Below, piece by piece: positions 46,441 to 54,402 of a stretch of 64,000 nt of DNA. The position numbers were made by a program, and so were the translations under genes. The notes under the pieces are model-generated. The model worked only from the letters and a program-made list of their open reading frames with translations, ran no database searches and had not been told where the DNA came from. Numbering within the stretch: position 1 is the stretch's first letter; each line of letters begins with the position of its first letter. Source of the DNA: an uncultured SAR86 cluster bacterium (GTDB lineage Bacteria > Pseudomonadota > Gammaproteobacteria > Magnimaribacterales > D2472); contig CACIJE010000001.1 of the NCBI GenBank assembly GCA_902586925.1, positions 204,104 to 268,103 of the forward strand, read 5' to 3'.

Positions 46441-46563
46441 ATGTCTATGGAAGCTTATATGAAATATCTAGAAAATCTTGATTTATCAGATTCTGATAAA
46501 CTTTTAATCATTAATCAGTTATTAGAACTAAGTGAGAGGTTGTTTGATGAATACTATAAATAA
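46441..46563 (+). CDS. 40-residue ORF coupled to the serine recombinase
   Basis: A 40-aa reading frame starting MSMEAYMKYLENLDLSDSD, acidic and helical, with a strong ribosome-binding site TAGGAGACGT directly before the ATG. Its last 17 bp overlap the recombinase start, so translation is probably coupled. I do not recognise it. Its place suggests a recombinase partner or expression control element, for instance a directionality factor, but nothing in the sequence proves this. Confidence 0.55.
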   Translation: MSMEAYMKYLENLDLSDSDKLLIINQLLELSERLFDEYYK

Positions 46564-48109
46564 AGAAGGTGTTATATACACAAGAGTTTCATCATTGAAA
46601 CAAGTCACTCAAGGCAGCGGGTTAAACACACAGCACTCAGCCTGTCTGAAGTATGCAAAAGAAAACAATATTAATGTTATTAAAACTTTTCAAGATGCAG
46701 CTATGTCTGGCAAAACTATTGATAGGCCAGCACTATTTGAAATGATCCACTTCATTAAAAAAAGAAAACGTGAAACCTTTGTAATATTTGATGATATTTC
46801 AAGGCTATCAAGAAATACTGAGGAATATTACTTTATCAAAGATAAGATTAGGAGATATGGCGGCTATCTTCTCTCATTAAAAGATGATCTTGAGTCTACT
46901 GATCCCATAAGCCGCCTTAAAGAAAATATGGTAGTTGCTTTTGCAGACTATGATAGAGAAAACAATTTACTAAGGGTTAAAACAAGGATGCGAGAAAAAC
47001 TTCAAGCTGGGTATTGGTTATTTAAGGCTCCTATTGGCATGAGATTGGTAGATAAGATTTTATATCCAGATAATACGAATTCAGTTTTAATTAAAAAGAT
47101 TTATGAAGATTATGCTATAGGCAGATACATCACTTATGAGAGTATTAAATATTCTAAAGAGGCGCAGCAATTAATTAATCCATATATCAATAAGCCATAT
47201 CAGCTTAGTAATGATTTAATGAAAAAAATTCTTACCAATAAACTTTATATAGGAATCATTGATTATCCTAAATGGGGTTTTAAAGAAATTAATGCCATTC
47301 ATGAGGGATTTATAGAAAAAGAATTGTTTTATAAAGTCCAACAAAGGATTAAATCTAAAAAAAGAAAAAAATATAGTGTTGTTGGAATTGAGCACTTCCC
47401 TCTTAAAGGCGATATTGAATGTGGTTCATGTTCAAGTAAATTACTAGGTAATTATTCTACGGGCAGAGATAAAAAGAAATATCCTTATTACAGATGCGAT
47501 TCATCCAGAGATATATGTGATATTAAACCTAAAAATATCCAAAGAGATGTTATACATCATGAATTTATTGGGCTTTTAAAGAAAGCTCGCATTAATAAAG
47601 ATGTGTTAAAACTAGCTGATAAGATTATGGATGATACTTTTAATAAGAATTCTAATCACCTAAGCAGTATCAAAAACCACAATCAAATTAAAATAGATGA
47701 ATTGGCTAAAAGAAAAAGGGCTCAGTTAGAAAAATTCATTAAGGCATCCAATCCTTCTTTGATAAATGCTTTAGAAAAAGAGATAGAGTCTATTGATAGG
47801 CAAATAAGGGTTTTAGAGCAGGTACAGTACTCTGAAGATGATGTAATAAAGTTTAAACTGCAAGGAAAAACTCTATTAAGCCATCCAGATAGAGCCTGGC
47901 AACAAGCAGACTCAAATACGAAAAAGATCATCTTTAATTTCATTTTTGAAGAAAATCTGAAAGTTATAGATGGCAAAATTGGAAACACCAAATATAGCTT
48001 ACCCTATAGGGTTTTGAAGGGAAAAAAATCTTCAAACAAAGGATTGGTGGAGCTACGCGGGATCGAACCGCGGACCCCCTGCTTGCAAAGCAGGTGCTCT
48101 CCCAGCTGA
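46547..48109 (+). CDS. Large serine recombinase (site-specific integrase), C-terminus encoded by the tRNA
   Basis: 520 aa. Resolvase domain at 9-150 with the catalytic serine S15 in YTRVSS and FDDISRLSRN; a recombinase domain follows (about 160-270), a zinc ribbon with C292, C295, C317, C324, and a helical segment (about 340-420). The frame then runs through the element end into tRNA-Ala, so the last 17 residues (RGIEPRTPCLQ onward) are read from the antisense of the tRNA and are unlikely to be native. ATG 46547 has GAGAGG 7 bases upstream; GTG 46532 is less likely. Confidence 0.9.
   Translation: MNTINKEGVIYTRVSSLKQVTQGSGLNTQHSACLKYAKENNINVIKTFQDAAMSGKTIDRPALFEMIHFIKKRKRETFVIFDDISRLSRNTEEYYFIKDKIRRYGGYLLSLKDDLESTDPISRLKENMVVAFADYDRENNLLRVKTRMREKLQAGYWLFKAPIGMRLVDKILYPDNTNSVLIKKIYEDYAIGRYITYESIKYSKEAQQLINPYINKPYQLSNDLMKKILTNKLYIGIIDYPKWGFKEINAIHEGFIEKELFYKVQQRIKSKKRKKYSVVGIEHFPLKGDIECGSCSSKLLGNYSTGRDKKKYPYYRCDSSRDICDIKPKNIQRDVIHHEFIGLLKKARINKDVLKLADKIMDDTFNKNSNHLSSIKNHNQIKIDELAKRKRAQLEKFIKASNPSLINALEKEIESIDRQIRVLEQVQYSEDDVIKFKLQGKTLLSHPDRAWQQADSNTKKIIFNFIFEENLKVIDGKIGNTKYSLPYRVLKGKKSSNKGLVELRGIEPRTPCLQSRCSPS
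48045..48055. other. Right attachment repeat within tRNA-Ala
   Basis: TGGTGGAGCTA here is the reverse complement of the tRNA-Ala 3' end (acceptor strand plus CCA) and repeats exactly at the left end of the element. Because the right copy lies in an intact tRNA, the element regenerated the gene on insertion. Confidence 0.75.
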
Positions 48110-48120
48110 GCTATAGCCCC
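48045..48120 (-). tRNA. tRNA-Ala (anticodon TGC)
   Basis: 76 nt on the minus strand, starting GGGGCTATAGCTCAGC and ending in an encoded CCA. The anticodon loop CTTTGCAAG-type segment gives TGC; the D-arm, T-arm (CGCGG, TTCGATC, CCGCG) and the G-U pair near the acceptor end typical of alanine tRNAs are all present. It closely matches E. coli alanine tRNA. The 3' end faces the integrated element. Confidence 0.97.
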
Positions 48121-48166
48121 ACATTTAGATGCATTATTGTACTTTAATGGATAAATTTTTGTTGAT

Positions 48167-48715
48167 TTAATCTAAATCTTTTTTGTTGTTGATTGGTGCA
48201 AACTTTGAAGACTGCATCGACGAAGACAGAGGATTTTTACTACTTCTTCCAGCAGCGCTTGATTGAACTTTTTCTCTATATAAATTAAATACTTCGAATA
48301 ATAAATAAAACCAGAAGCCATTTATAACTGGTTCTACTATCGCGTCAATAGCAGCAAGATTTAGAGGAGCTCCAGTAAGAAGTCTATTACATGTCATAGC
48401 AATTAAGATGTGTCCAATCGTATAGATTACAGCTAAATAAATTCCGATTTTATTCGGGTTTAAAAACTTTAAGCTTAAAGAATTAATTTTCTCCATGATT
48501 CGTTTTTTGAAAACCACTAATAATAAGTAAAACCAAAAACCGTTAATTATTGGCTCAATGAAAGCGTCTGCTGCAGCCATGTCTAGAGTAGCGCCTGTAA
48601 TAATTCTATTACAAGTTATTGCTATTAAAATATGTCCAATTGTGTAAATTAAAGCAAGGACTAAATTATCATATTTAAATACTTGAGTATCATCATATTT
48701 TAAATAATTTTTCAT
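48167..48715 (-). CDS. DUF2061 membrane protein with internal duplication
   Basis: 182 aa containing two copies of the DUF2061 domain: near 20-70 and 92-145, each with IYTIGHILIA, a TCNR motif, then IEP(I)INGFWFYLL or VEPVINGFWFYLL. Each copy has two membrane segments. A Ser/Lys-rich cytoplasmic tail follows. Function of DUF2061 is unknown. Two-copy forms exist in the family, and the strong similarity of the repeats is obvious by eye. It is read leftward, with the TonB receptor's terminator just upstream. Confidence 0.85.
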   Translation of the reverse strand: MKNYLKYDDTQVFKYDNLVLALIYTIGHILIAITCNRIITGATLDMAAADAFIEPIINGFWFYLLLVVFKKRIMEKINSLSLKFLNPNKIGIYLAVIYTIGHILIAMTCNRLLTGAPLNLAAIDAIVEPVINGFWFYLLFEVFNLYREKVQSSAAGRSSKNPLSSSMQSSKFAPINNKKDLD

Positions 48716-48731
48716 AAAAGAATTTAAACAT

Positions 48732-48759
48732 AAAAAAAGGGGTAATGCTATGTTACCCC
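48732..48759 (-). terminator. Rho-independent terminator of the TonB receptor gene
   Basis: On the minus strand, GGGGTAA/TTACCCC forms a 7-bp stem with a 7-base loop, followed directly by seven T residues. It lies 43 bp after the receptor stop and 17 bp before the DUF2061 start, so it separates the two genes. Confidence 0.9.
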
Positions 48760-48801
48760 TCTATTTATGGGGTCCTATATAGCACCCCTCTCCCAATTGA
48801 A

Positions 48802-51012
48802 TTAGAAATCGTATGAAAAGCCAACTTTCATTGTTCTAGGTTTTTGTGATCTCGCACCTTCAGATGGTGCTCTAGAGATTAGATCCTCGTCATCTAATGT
48901 ATTTTCAAGAATTACATATACATCCATTGAACTATTTATTGCTTTTCTAATGCTTAGATCTAAGAAACTATATGAATCAATCTTGTTATAGATTCCACAA
49001 GCAGCTATCGAGCAAGAGCTACCGACATTAACTAATCTAGCACTTCCACTCAAACCATTATCAGTAATAAAGCCTGCAACAATAGAGCTTTGTGTATCTG
49101 GAATATATGGTAAGTCATCTCCAGCAGCAACTAAACCAAAGTAGTCACTTTCTGAGCTATTTTTAAATGTTGCATCTGTACTTGTGTAATTAACTGAAAT
49201 TGGATAGCTAAAACCATTTCCACCTTCCAGTACTATTGAACCACTGAATTCAATACCAGAAACTTCAGCTTCACCTCCACTGAAAATAGCTGATTCATCT
49301 GCATCACATGCAGCACCACTAACAAGAGTACATTCAGCAGCAAGTCTTGAATAATCGCTTGTGAAGTAAAAAGCTTCAACATTTGTAGTGCCCTCAGAAT
49401 ACCTAACACCTAATTCCATATTATCAGCTTCCTCAGGATCAGCTCCAAACATTGGTGTCATACCCTCGTGAAACCCAGCTATTAAAGTTGTAGTATCATT
49501 CAGATCATAAGTTGCAGCTATGCTAGAAGTAGTATGATCATTGTAAGCCATTGTATCTCTGTTATCTGCTGGACCAATTCTTACTTCTGTTAAATTTGGT
49601 CCTGCTTTATCTGACCATCTTCTATGACGTTGTTCATAATCTTCTGACCTATATCCTAATGTTATAGCAAGCTTGCCAAAATCCATCGTATCCTCAATAT
49701 AATATGATGTTGCGCTTGATTCTCTTAACCTGTTGTTACTATTATTTAAACCATCATAGCCATATATAGCAGATAAAGAGCCATCTGCTGCCTGATCTGC
49801 ATACTCATGAGCTTGAACTCTGCTCTCAGAGTCTTCCATATCTCTGTAACCTAAAGTAAGCGCATGAATACCAATTTCAGTTGAAACAGTAAATTGATAG
49901 CCTTCATTGGTATAGTATCTGTTGTTGTGCTTATATTCTATTTGAACCGGTAGTTGTCCATCTAAAATTGCCTGAGCATTTGCACTTCCATTATTAGCGT
50001 CGCTAATTAGCTCATTTATATCATCTTGCTCTCCGTGCTCTTTGAGATTATTGAAATCACTAACTTTGAACCAATCTCTATGATAGTCGTTTTGCCAAGA
50101 GGTAAATACAATATCAAGATTATCAAAATCACCAACATATGTTAAAGAAGTTTGTTCGCCATCATTCATCATTTCATCATATGCGGTAGCACCGTATCTC
50201 ATTCTTGCATCAGCATTAAAACTCGCTTGAGATAAACCAACATAAGATTGATCTGAGTTTTCCTCTAAATCAACCATTTTGAATTTTAAGGTATGACTAC
50301 CTGAACTATACTCTGCCTTAAGCATTAAATCTGATTTATCAAAACCTGTATCGCCACCAACATTTGCAATGGAGTCAAAACCATCACTCGAATGTTCATG
50401 AACTTCAACAAGAGCACCAAAATTTCCACTATTTACGCCATAGTATGCGTGTGTTCTTGCCATACCATTTTGACCAAGTTCTTGAATAAACTTTGCAGAA
50501 TTAACTTCTGGAATAGGTGTACTAATTAAGTTAATTGCGCCGCCAATAGTTTGTGGACCTTGAGATACGACTGCAGGCCCTTTTAGAACTTCAACTGAGT
50601 GTATTCTTCCTGTTGTTGGAAAATAATATGCAGAGGAAGATGTATATGGCGATGGAGCTACTAAAACGCCATCTTCCATAATTGTTACTTTTGCAGATCT
50701 CTCAATAGCAGTACCTCTTATTGATATATTTGGTCTTAGTCCATATCCTTCTTCTGTCCTCATATAAAGACCTGGAACAGCTGTAAGAATTTTTTGGATA
50801 TCAGTATCCATTGCTTTTTCTAAACCTTCAATTGAAATTACAGCACCTGAACCTGCTAATTCTTTTAGATCATCTTTTGATCCTATTATTGTTACTGACT
50901 CAACTTCTTCAACATCTTGATCTTGCGCAATGATAAAAGAAGATATTAATAAAACACCTATGAAAAGTATTGATGAAATATCATCAAGAACTTTATTAAA
51001 TAATTTATTCAT
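48802..51012 (-). CDS. TonB-dependent outer-membrane receptor (iron-regulated)
   Basis: 736 aa. Signal peptide (about 1-29), TonB-box-like EEVESVTIIGS, plug domain with ILTAVPGLYMRTEEGYG, NISIRGTAIERS and VEVLKGPAVVSQGPQTIGGAINLIS, then a long beta-barrel ending in phenylalanine (VGFSYDF). It resembles FecA-type ferric siderophore or citrate receptors, but the ligand cannot be told from sequence alone. A perfect Fur-type palindrome and a foldable leader lie upstream, and a strong terminator follows. The TonB partner at 62.8 kb could energise it. Confidence 0.93.
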   Translation of the reverse strand: MNKLFNKVLDDISSILFIGVLLISSFIIAQDQDVEEVESVTIIGSKDDLKELAGSGAVISIEGLEKAMDTDIQKILTAVPGLYMRTEEGYGLRPNISIRGTAIERSAKVTIMEDGVLVAPSPYTSSSAYYFPTTGRIHSVEVLKGPAVVSQGPQTIGGAINLISTPIPEVNSAKFIQELGQNGMARTHAYYGVNSGNFGALVEVHEHSSDGFDSIANVGGDTGFDKSDLMLKAEYSSGSHTLKFKMVDLEENSDQSYVGLSQASFNADARMRYGATAYDEMMNDGEQTSLTYVGDFDNLDIVFTSWQNDYHRDWFKVSDFNNLKEHGEQDDINELISDANNGSANAQAILDGQLPVQIEYKHNNRYYTNEGYQFTVSTEIGIHALTLGYRDMEDSESRVQAHEYADQAADGSLSAIYGYDGLNNSNNRLRESSATSYYIEDTMDFGKLAITLGYRSEDYEQRHRRWSDKAGPNLTEVRIGPADNRDTMAYNDHTTSSIAATYDLNDTTTLIAGFHEGMTPMFGADPEEADNMELGVRYSEGTTNVEAFYFTSDYSRLAAECTLVSGAACDADESAIFSGGEAEVSGIEFSGSIVLEGGNGFSYPISVNYTSTDATFKNSSESDYFGLVAAGDDLPYIPDTQSSIVAGFITDNGLSGSARLVNVGSSCSIAACGIYNKIDSYSFLDLSIRKAINSSMDVYVILENTLDDEDLISRAPSEGARSQKPRTMKVGFSYDF

Positions 51013-51036
51013 AATTTTTCTTCTTTATAAAATAAA

Positions 51037-51129
51037 ATGAAAGCTACCTTGTTCGCCTAAAGATTTTTTGATTGTAAAAATCATAAAACTGCACACTTTT
51101 AGGGGAATGACCAATAAAGTAGCTTTCAT
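51037..51129 (-). promoter_or_regulatory. Structured 5' leader of the TonB receptor (candidate RNA element)
   Basis: On the minus strand, an 11-bp perfect inverted repeat closes the element (ATGAAAGCTAC at 51129-51119 with GTAGCTTTCAT at 51047-51037). Inside it CCTAAAAG can pair with CTTTAGG (one bulge), and GATTTTT with AAAAATC, giving three nested stems. It lies between the Fur palindrome and the start codon. No known riboswitch signature was recognised. The ribosome-binding region lies outside the closing stem. It may instead be a stabilising leader or chance fold. Confidence 0.5.
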
Positions 51130-51136
51130 GAATGAG

Positions 51137-51155
51137 AATGATAATGATTATCATT
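51137..51155. promoter_or_regulatory. Fur box
   Basis: AATGATAATGATTATCATT is a perfect 19-bp palindrome (9-1-9) and matches the Fur consensus GATAATGATAATCATTATC at most positions. It sits 125 bp upstream of the TonB receptor start, the expected place for iron-dependent repression. Confidence 0.9.
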
Positions 51156-51239
51156 TAGATTTACAAGTTAAAAGTAAAAAAAATTAAATTATTTTTAACT
51201 ATTTAAATATAAAAGAATTTTAATAATGAAAGATAGGGT

Positions 51240-51662
51240 TTATTTATTACCCTTGATAGCAAAATATACGCCTAGTAAAAATAAGAAAATCTGCTCGCTC
51301 ATAAATAATTTTTTTGTTATTAGCCAATCAGAGTGAGCTATAACAATTGCACCAATCATAATTACTCCAACCGCTCCACCAGAAAGTCTTGTAATTAAAT
51401 TACCAACATTATTATTAATGAATCCACCAAGTATTATTCCTACGCCAGCTCCAACCTCTCCAAGAGCTACCATACTGGTTACTAATTCAGGATACATATA
51501 TCCCATACTTTCAAACCAGGTAACCATTTTTTCAGGAGGCAAAGGAAACTTGCCAATACCATGCAATATAAAAGAGATACCAAGCCCAAGTCTCAGTAAC
51601 CATGGAGCAATTGGCAATAAAGGATTTGCAACTGACTCAAGTATATTATTTAGATTTTTCAT
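51240..51662 (-). CDS. DoxX family membrane protein
   Basis: 140-aa protein with four membrane segments. LLRLGLGISFILHGIGKF and the following GEVGAGVGIILGG are the typical DoxX signatures, with an arginine in the first helix and a histidine-glycine in HGIGK. DoxX proteins take part in redox or thiosulfate-related membrane complexes in some organisms, but most are uncharacterised. It is preceded by hflX with one base between and may be co-transcribed. Confidence 0.85.
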   Translation of the reverse strand: MKNLNNILESVANPLLPIAPWLLRLGLGISFILHGIGKFPLPPEKMVTWFESMGYMYPELVTSMVALGEVGAGVGIILGGFINNNVGNLITRLSGGAVGVIMIGAIVIAHSDWLITKKLFMSEQIFLFLLGVYFAIKGNK

Positions 51663-51663
51663 A

Positions 51664-52980
51664 TTAAGCTTTATTAGATATTAAAAGTATATCTTCATCA
51701 TGACAAAGTTCAAAACCTTTATGAATTAATAACTCATCTAATTCATCATTCCCAATTTTTATCTTAATGAGCATTTTTCCACAACTTGAAATTTTTTCTT
51801 CTTTTACACACCCCATATCAAAAAGTGAAGACCTAATATTTCCTAGATTATTTTCCATTGAAATCCAGCCATTATAAATACCATTAAATAAAACAGTATT
51901 TAACTTAGATCTTAGGTCATTAAAATTATCTTCTCTTTCTGCAGAGATAAAAATCTCATCCTTCCTTCTAGTTTTTAAAAGATCTAGTTTCGCATTGTCT
52001 ATTAAATCGCATTTATTATTAACAATGATTTGAGGAATGTTGATAACACCAATATCAGACAATATTTTATTTACTTTTTTTATTTTTAATTTGTAATCTA
52101 CATCAGATGAATCAACTACATGCAAAAGCAAGTCTGCTGTTTTTAATTCATCCAATGTAGCTTTGAATGATTCTATCAATTGTGTTGGTAAATCAGATAT
52201 GAAACCAACTGTATCGGAAAATAAAATTGGGCCATGTTTTGGGTCCTTATTTTTTCTTGTTACCGAATCTAAAGTAGCAAATAGCTTATCTTCTGCAAGT
52301 TGAGAACTTTCTGTCAGTTTATTGAACAAGGTTGTCTTTCCTGCATTGGTATATCCAACTAAGGAAACTAATTTATTTCTGCTCTTTCTTCTAAAGTATC
52401 TATTTATCTCCTTTTGTTTATGAGACTTTTCTAATTTTTGATTGAGTCTTTTAATTCTTTTGCCTATAAGTCTTCTATCAGTTTCTAGCTGAGTTTCTCC
52501 AGGGCCCCTTAGACCAATTCCACCCTTCTGTCTCTCAAGATGAGTCCACCCTCTGATTAATCTTGTTGATAAATGTTTTAATTGAGCAAGCTCAACTTGT
52601 AATTTACCAACATGTGAAGAAGCTCTTGAAGCAAATATGTCCAGTATTAGTTCAGTTTTATCAATTACTCTTTTATTTAAATATTTCTCAAGATTTCTTG
52701 TTTGCGATGCTGAAAGTTCATGATTAATAACAACAATGTCTATTTCATCTTGTAAAATTGATTGCTTGAAATCTTCAATCTTTCCTTTACTTAAAAACGT
52801 ATTAATGACCGGAGTATTTTGACTGATATTTCTTTGATCTTGTATTGTTAATCCTGAAGAAAGAACAAGACTTTTGAATTCATCAAAACTATTTTCTAAT
52901 TTATTTCTTTGATCAAAGGATTTTATGTTTACGTAAATTAAAAACGCATTTTGGATTAGATTAATTTTTGTAAAGTTCAT
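51664..52980 (-). CDS. hflX: GTPase HflX
   Basis: Ribosome-associated GTPase that splits stalled or stress-arrested ribosomes. The N-terminal HflX domain contains NTFLSKGKIEDFK and VVINHELSASQTRNLE, the linker has GGIGLRGPGETQLETDRR, and the G domain starts with G1 GYTNAGKTTLF near 215, then G3 DTVGFISDLP and G4 NKCD. 438 aa. In E. coli it follows hfq beside miaA and hflKC; here it lies about 43 kb away, and no hfq is next to it. Confidence 0.95.
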   Translation of the reverse strand: MNFTKINLIQNAFLIYVNIKSFDQRNKLENSFDEFKSLVLSSGLTIQDQRNISQNTPVINTFLSKGKIEDFKQSILQDEIDIVVINHELSASQTRNLEKYLNKRVIDKTELILDIFASRASSHVGKLQVELAQLKHLSTRLIRGWTHLERQKGGIGLRGPGETQLETDRRLIGKRIKRLNQKLEKSHKQKEINRYFRRKSRNKLVSLVGYTNAGKTTLFNKLTESSQLAEDKLFATLDSVTRKNKDPKHGPILFSDTVGFISDLPTQLIESFKATLDELKTADLLLHVVDSSDVDYKLKIKKVNKILSDIGVINIPQIIVNNKCDLIDNAKLDLLKTRRKDEIFISAEREDNFNDLRSKLNTVLFNGIYNGWISMENNLGNIRSSLFDMGCVKEEKISSCGKMLIKIKIGNDELDELLIHKGFELCHDEDILLISNKA

Positions 52981-53015
52981 GAAGTTTTAAAAAACTTATG
53001 ATTTATTTAATTATT

Positions 53016-54320
53016 TTATTCAGCGAAGTCTTTTCCTTTAGAAGCCTCAACTTCTCTTTTATTTGGATTAACTGATTCTCTGAAGGGAACATTTACAACC
53101 TCGCCTTCAACTGGCTCTCCTGGTGTTACAGAATATTCATCAGGTAGTTTCACCAAAAGCTTAGTTCCAGCCTCAGAAGAGGACCATGGAACCCATGCAA
53201 GTGCAATATTTGTTCCAAGTTCTGGAGACCACCATGGGGAAGTAACATATCCCATTTCATCTCCATTAGTATCGGTGACAATCCAGAAGTCAGGTGCATA
53301 ATCCGTTATTTCTTTGCCACCAAGAGTAATACCTACCATTTTCATTTTAAAAGGAGCTTTGCCTTCGTCAATCATATCCCTTTGTCTTTCGAGCTCTTCT
53401 TTTCCAATATAATCTGCCTTTTTATTTCTTGGAACTTGATAACTTAAATTAACTTGGAATGGAGACGATTCATGATCTAAATCTTGACCCCATGACAAAA
53501 TACCTGCTGCAATTCTTCTATGATGAGCAGGCGCTATGACCATAAGACCAAATTCTTTCCCGTCTTCTAAAACTTGATTCCAAACTTTTTCTGCGTTTTC
53601 ATGTGTATCTCGAACATAGATTTCGTAACCCTTTTCACCTGTAAAACCTGTTTGACTAATAACACAATCTGCACCATTTATATTAGTTTCCATAAGACCA
53701 TAATAGGGAACATCTCGTAACTCTTCACCAGCCATTTTTGCCATTAAATCCTCAGATAACGGTCCTTGTATTTGTAACGGACAACAATCTATTTCATCAA
53801 TTTCTACATCATATTTTTTAGTTACATTTACACCTTGCAACCAAAAAAGAAGATCACTATCAGATATCGAAAACCAGAATTCATCTTCTGAAAGCCTTAA
53901 TAAGACAGGATCGTTAAGGATCCCACCTTTGTCATTACATAAGATTGCATACTTACCATGCATAGGTTTGATCTTTGTAGCATCTCGAGTAATAACAAAA
54001 TCTGTAAATGCCTCTGCATCAGGTCCTTTTACTCTTATTTGTCTTTCAACAGCAACATTCCACATAGTTACTCTATTTACCAATGCCTCATACTCAACCA
54101 TAGCCCCACCATCCTCAGGTCTGACATAACCTCTTGGATGATAAATTCTGTTGTAGACCGTTGCTCTCCAGCATCCTGCTTCGTGAGATAGATGCCAAAA
54201 GGGTGATTTTCTAACTCTGGTTGAAATAAGTAGTTCGGTCGGTGTTCTACCGCTTTGTCTAAGATTGTATGGAACTACCCTATCACTTTGATCTACATTT
54301 GGATGGTTTGGATGTGTCAT
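53016..54320 (-). CDS. GcvT-family aminomethyltransferase, DmdA-like
   Basis: 434-aa tetrahydrofolate-type methyltransferase with a GCV_T fold. Similar to the dimethylsulfoniopropionate demethylase DmdA and its relatives: STRVRKSPFWHLSHEAGC, NVAVERQIRVKGPDAEAF, DPVLLRLSEDEFWFSISDSDLLFW and QTGFTGEKGYEIYV. True DmdA proteins are about 370 aa, so this belongs to a longer neighbouring clade whose substrate I cannot name; demethylation of a small sulfur, nitrogen or methoxy compound is plausible. No gcvH, gcvP or metF adjoins it. Confidence 0.8.
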   Translation of the reverse strand: MTHPNHPNVDQSDRVVPYNLRQSGRTPTELLISTRVRKSPFWHLSHEAGCWRATVYNRIYHPRGYVRPEDGGAMVEYEALVNRVTMWNVAVERQIRVKGPDAEAFTDFVITRDATKIKPMHGKYAILCNDKGGILNDPVLLRLSEDEFWFSISDSDLLFWLQGVNVTKKYDVEIDEIDCCPLQIQGPLSEDLMAKMAGEELRDVPYYGLMETNINGADCVISQTGFTGEKGYEIYVRDTHENAEKVWNQVLEDGKEFGLMVIAPAHHRRIAAGILSWGQDLDHESSPFQVNLSYQVPRNKKADYIGKEELERQRDMIDEGKAPFKMKMVGITLGGKEITDYAPDFWIVTDTNGDEMGYVTSPWWSPELGTNIALAWVPWSSSEAGTKLLVKLPDEYSVTPGEPVEGEVVNVPFRESVNPNKREVEASKGKDFAE

Positions 54321-54402
54321 ATTACCTCCTCACAATATAATACGAACTGATTAAATTTATCATCAGTTTTTAACTTTGTAAATCAAAATATATCTGTGAT
54401 CT

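Larger units (their letters stand above)
42964..48055. mobile_element. 5.1-kb integrative element at the 3' end of tRNA-Ala (putative phage satellite)
   Basis: An 11-bp direct repeat TGGTGGAGCTA bounds the region: at 42964-42974 and again as the CCA end of tRNA-Ala at 48045-48055, giving a unit of 5081 bp. It contains a small-terminase-like gene at the left end, five leftward membrane or secreted protein genes, a 40-codon ORF and a large serine recombinase abutting the tRNA. Joining the ends makes the recombinase frame continue for 21 codons into the left end and overlap the first gene. Boundaries are inferred from the repeat; no empty-site sequence is available. Confidence 0.75.

Noticed and set aside
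48056-48109. Apparent C-terminal protein segment RGIEPRTPCLQ of the recombinase
   Set aside because: It is the antisense of tRNA-Ala read as protein, a well-known artefact; the frame is genuinely open, but the segment is not a domain.
51025-51129. 34-codon leader ORF upstream of the TonB receptor, starting MKATLLVIPL
   Set aside because: No ribosome-binding site precedes it and it coincides with the symmetrical leader fold; kept only as an alternative reading.
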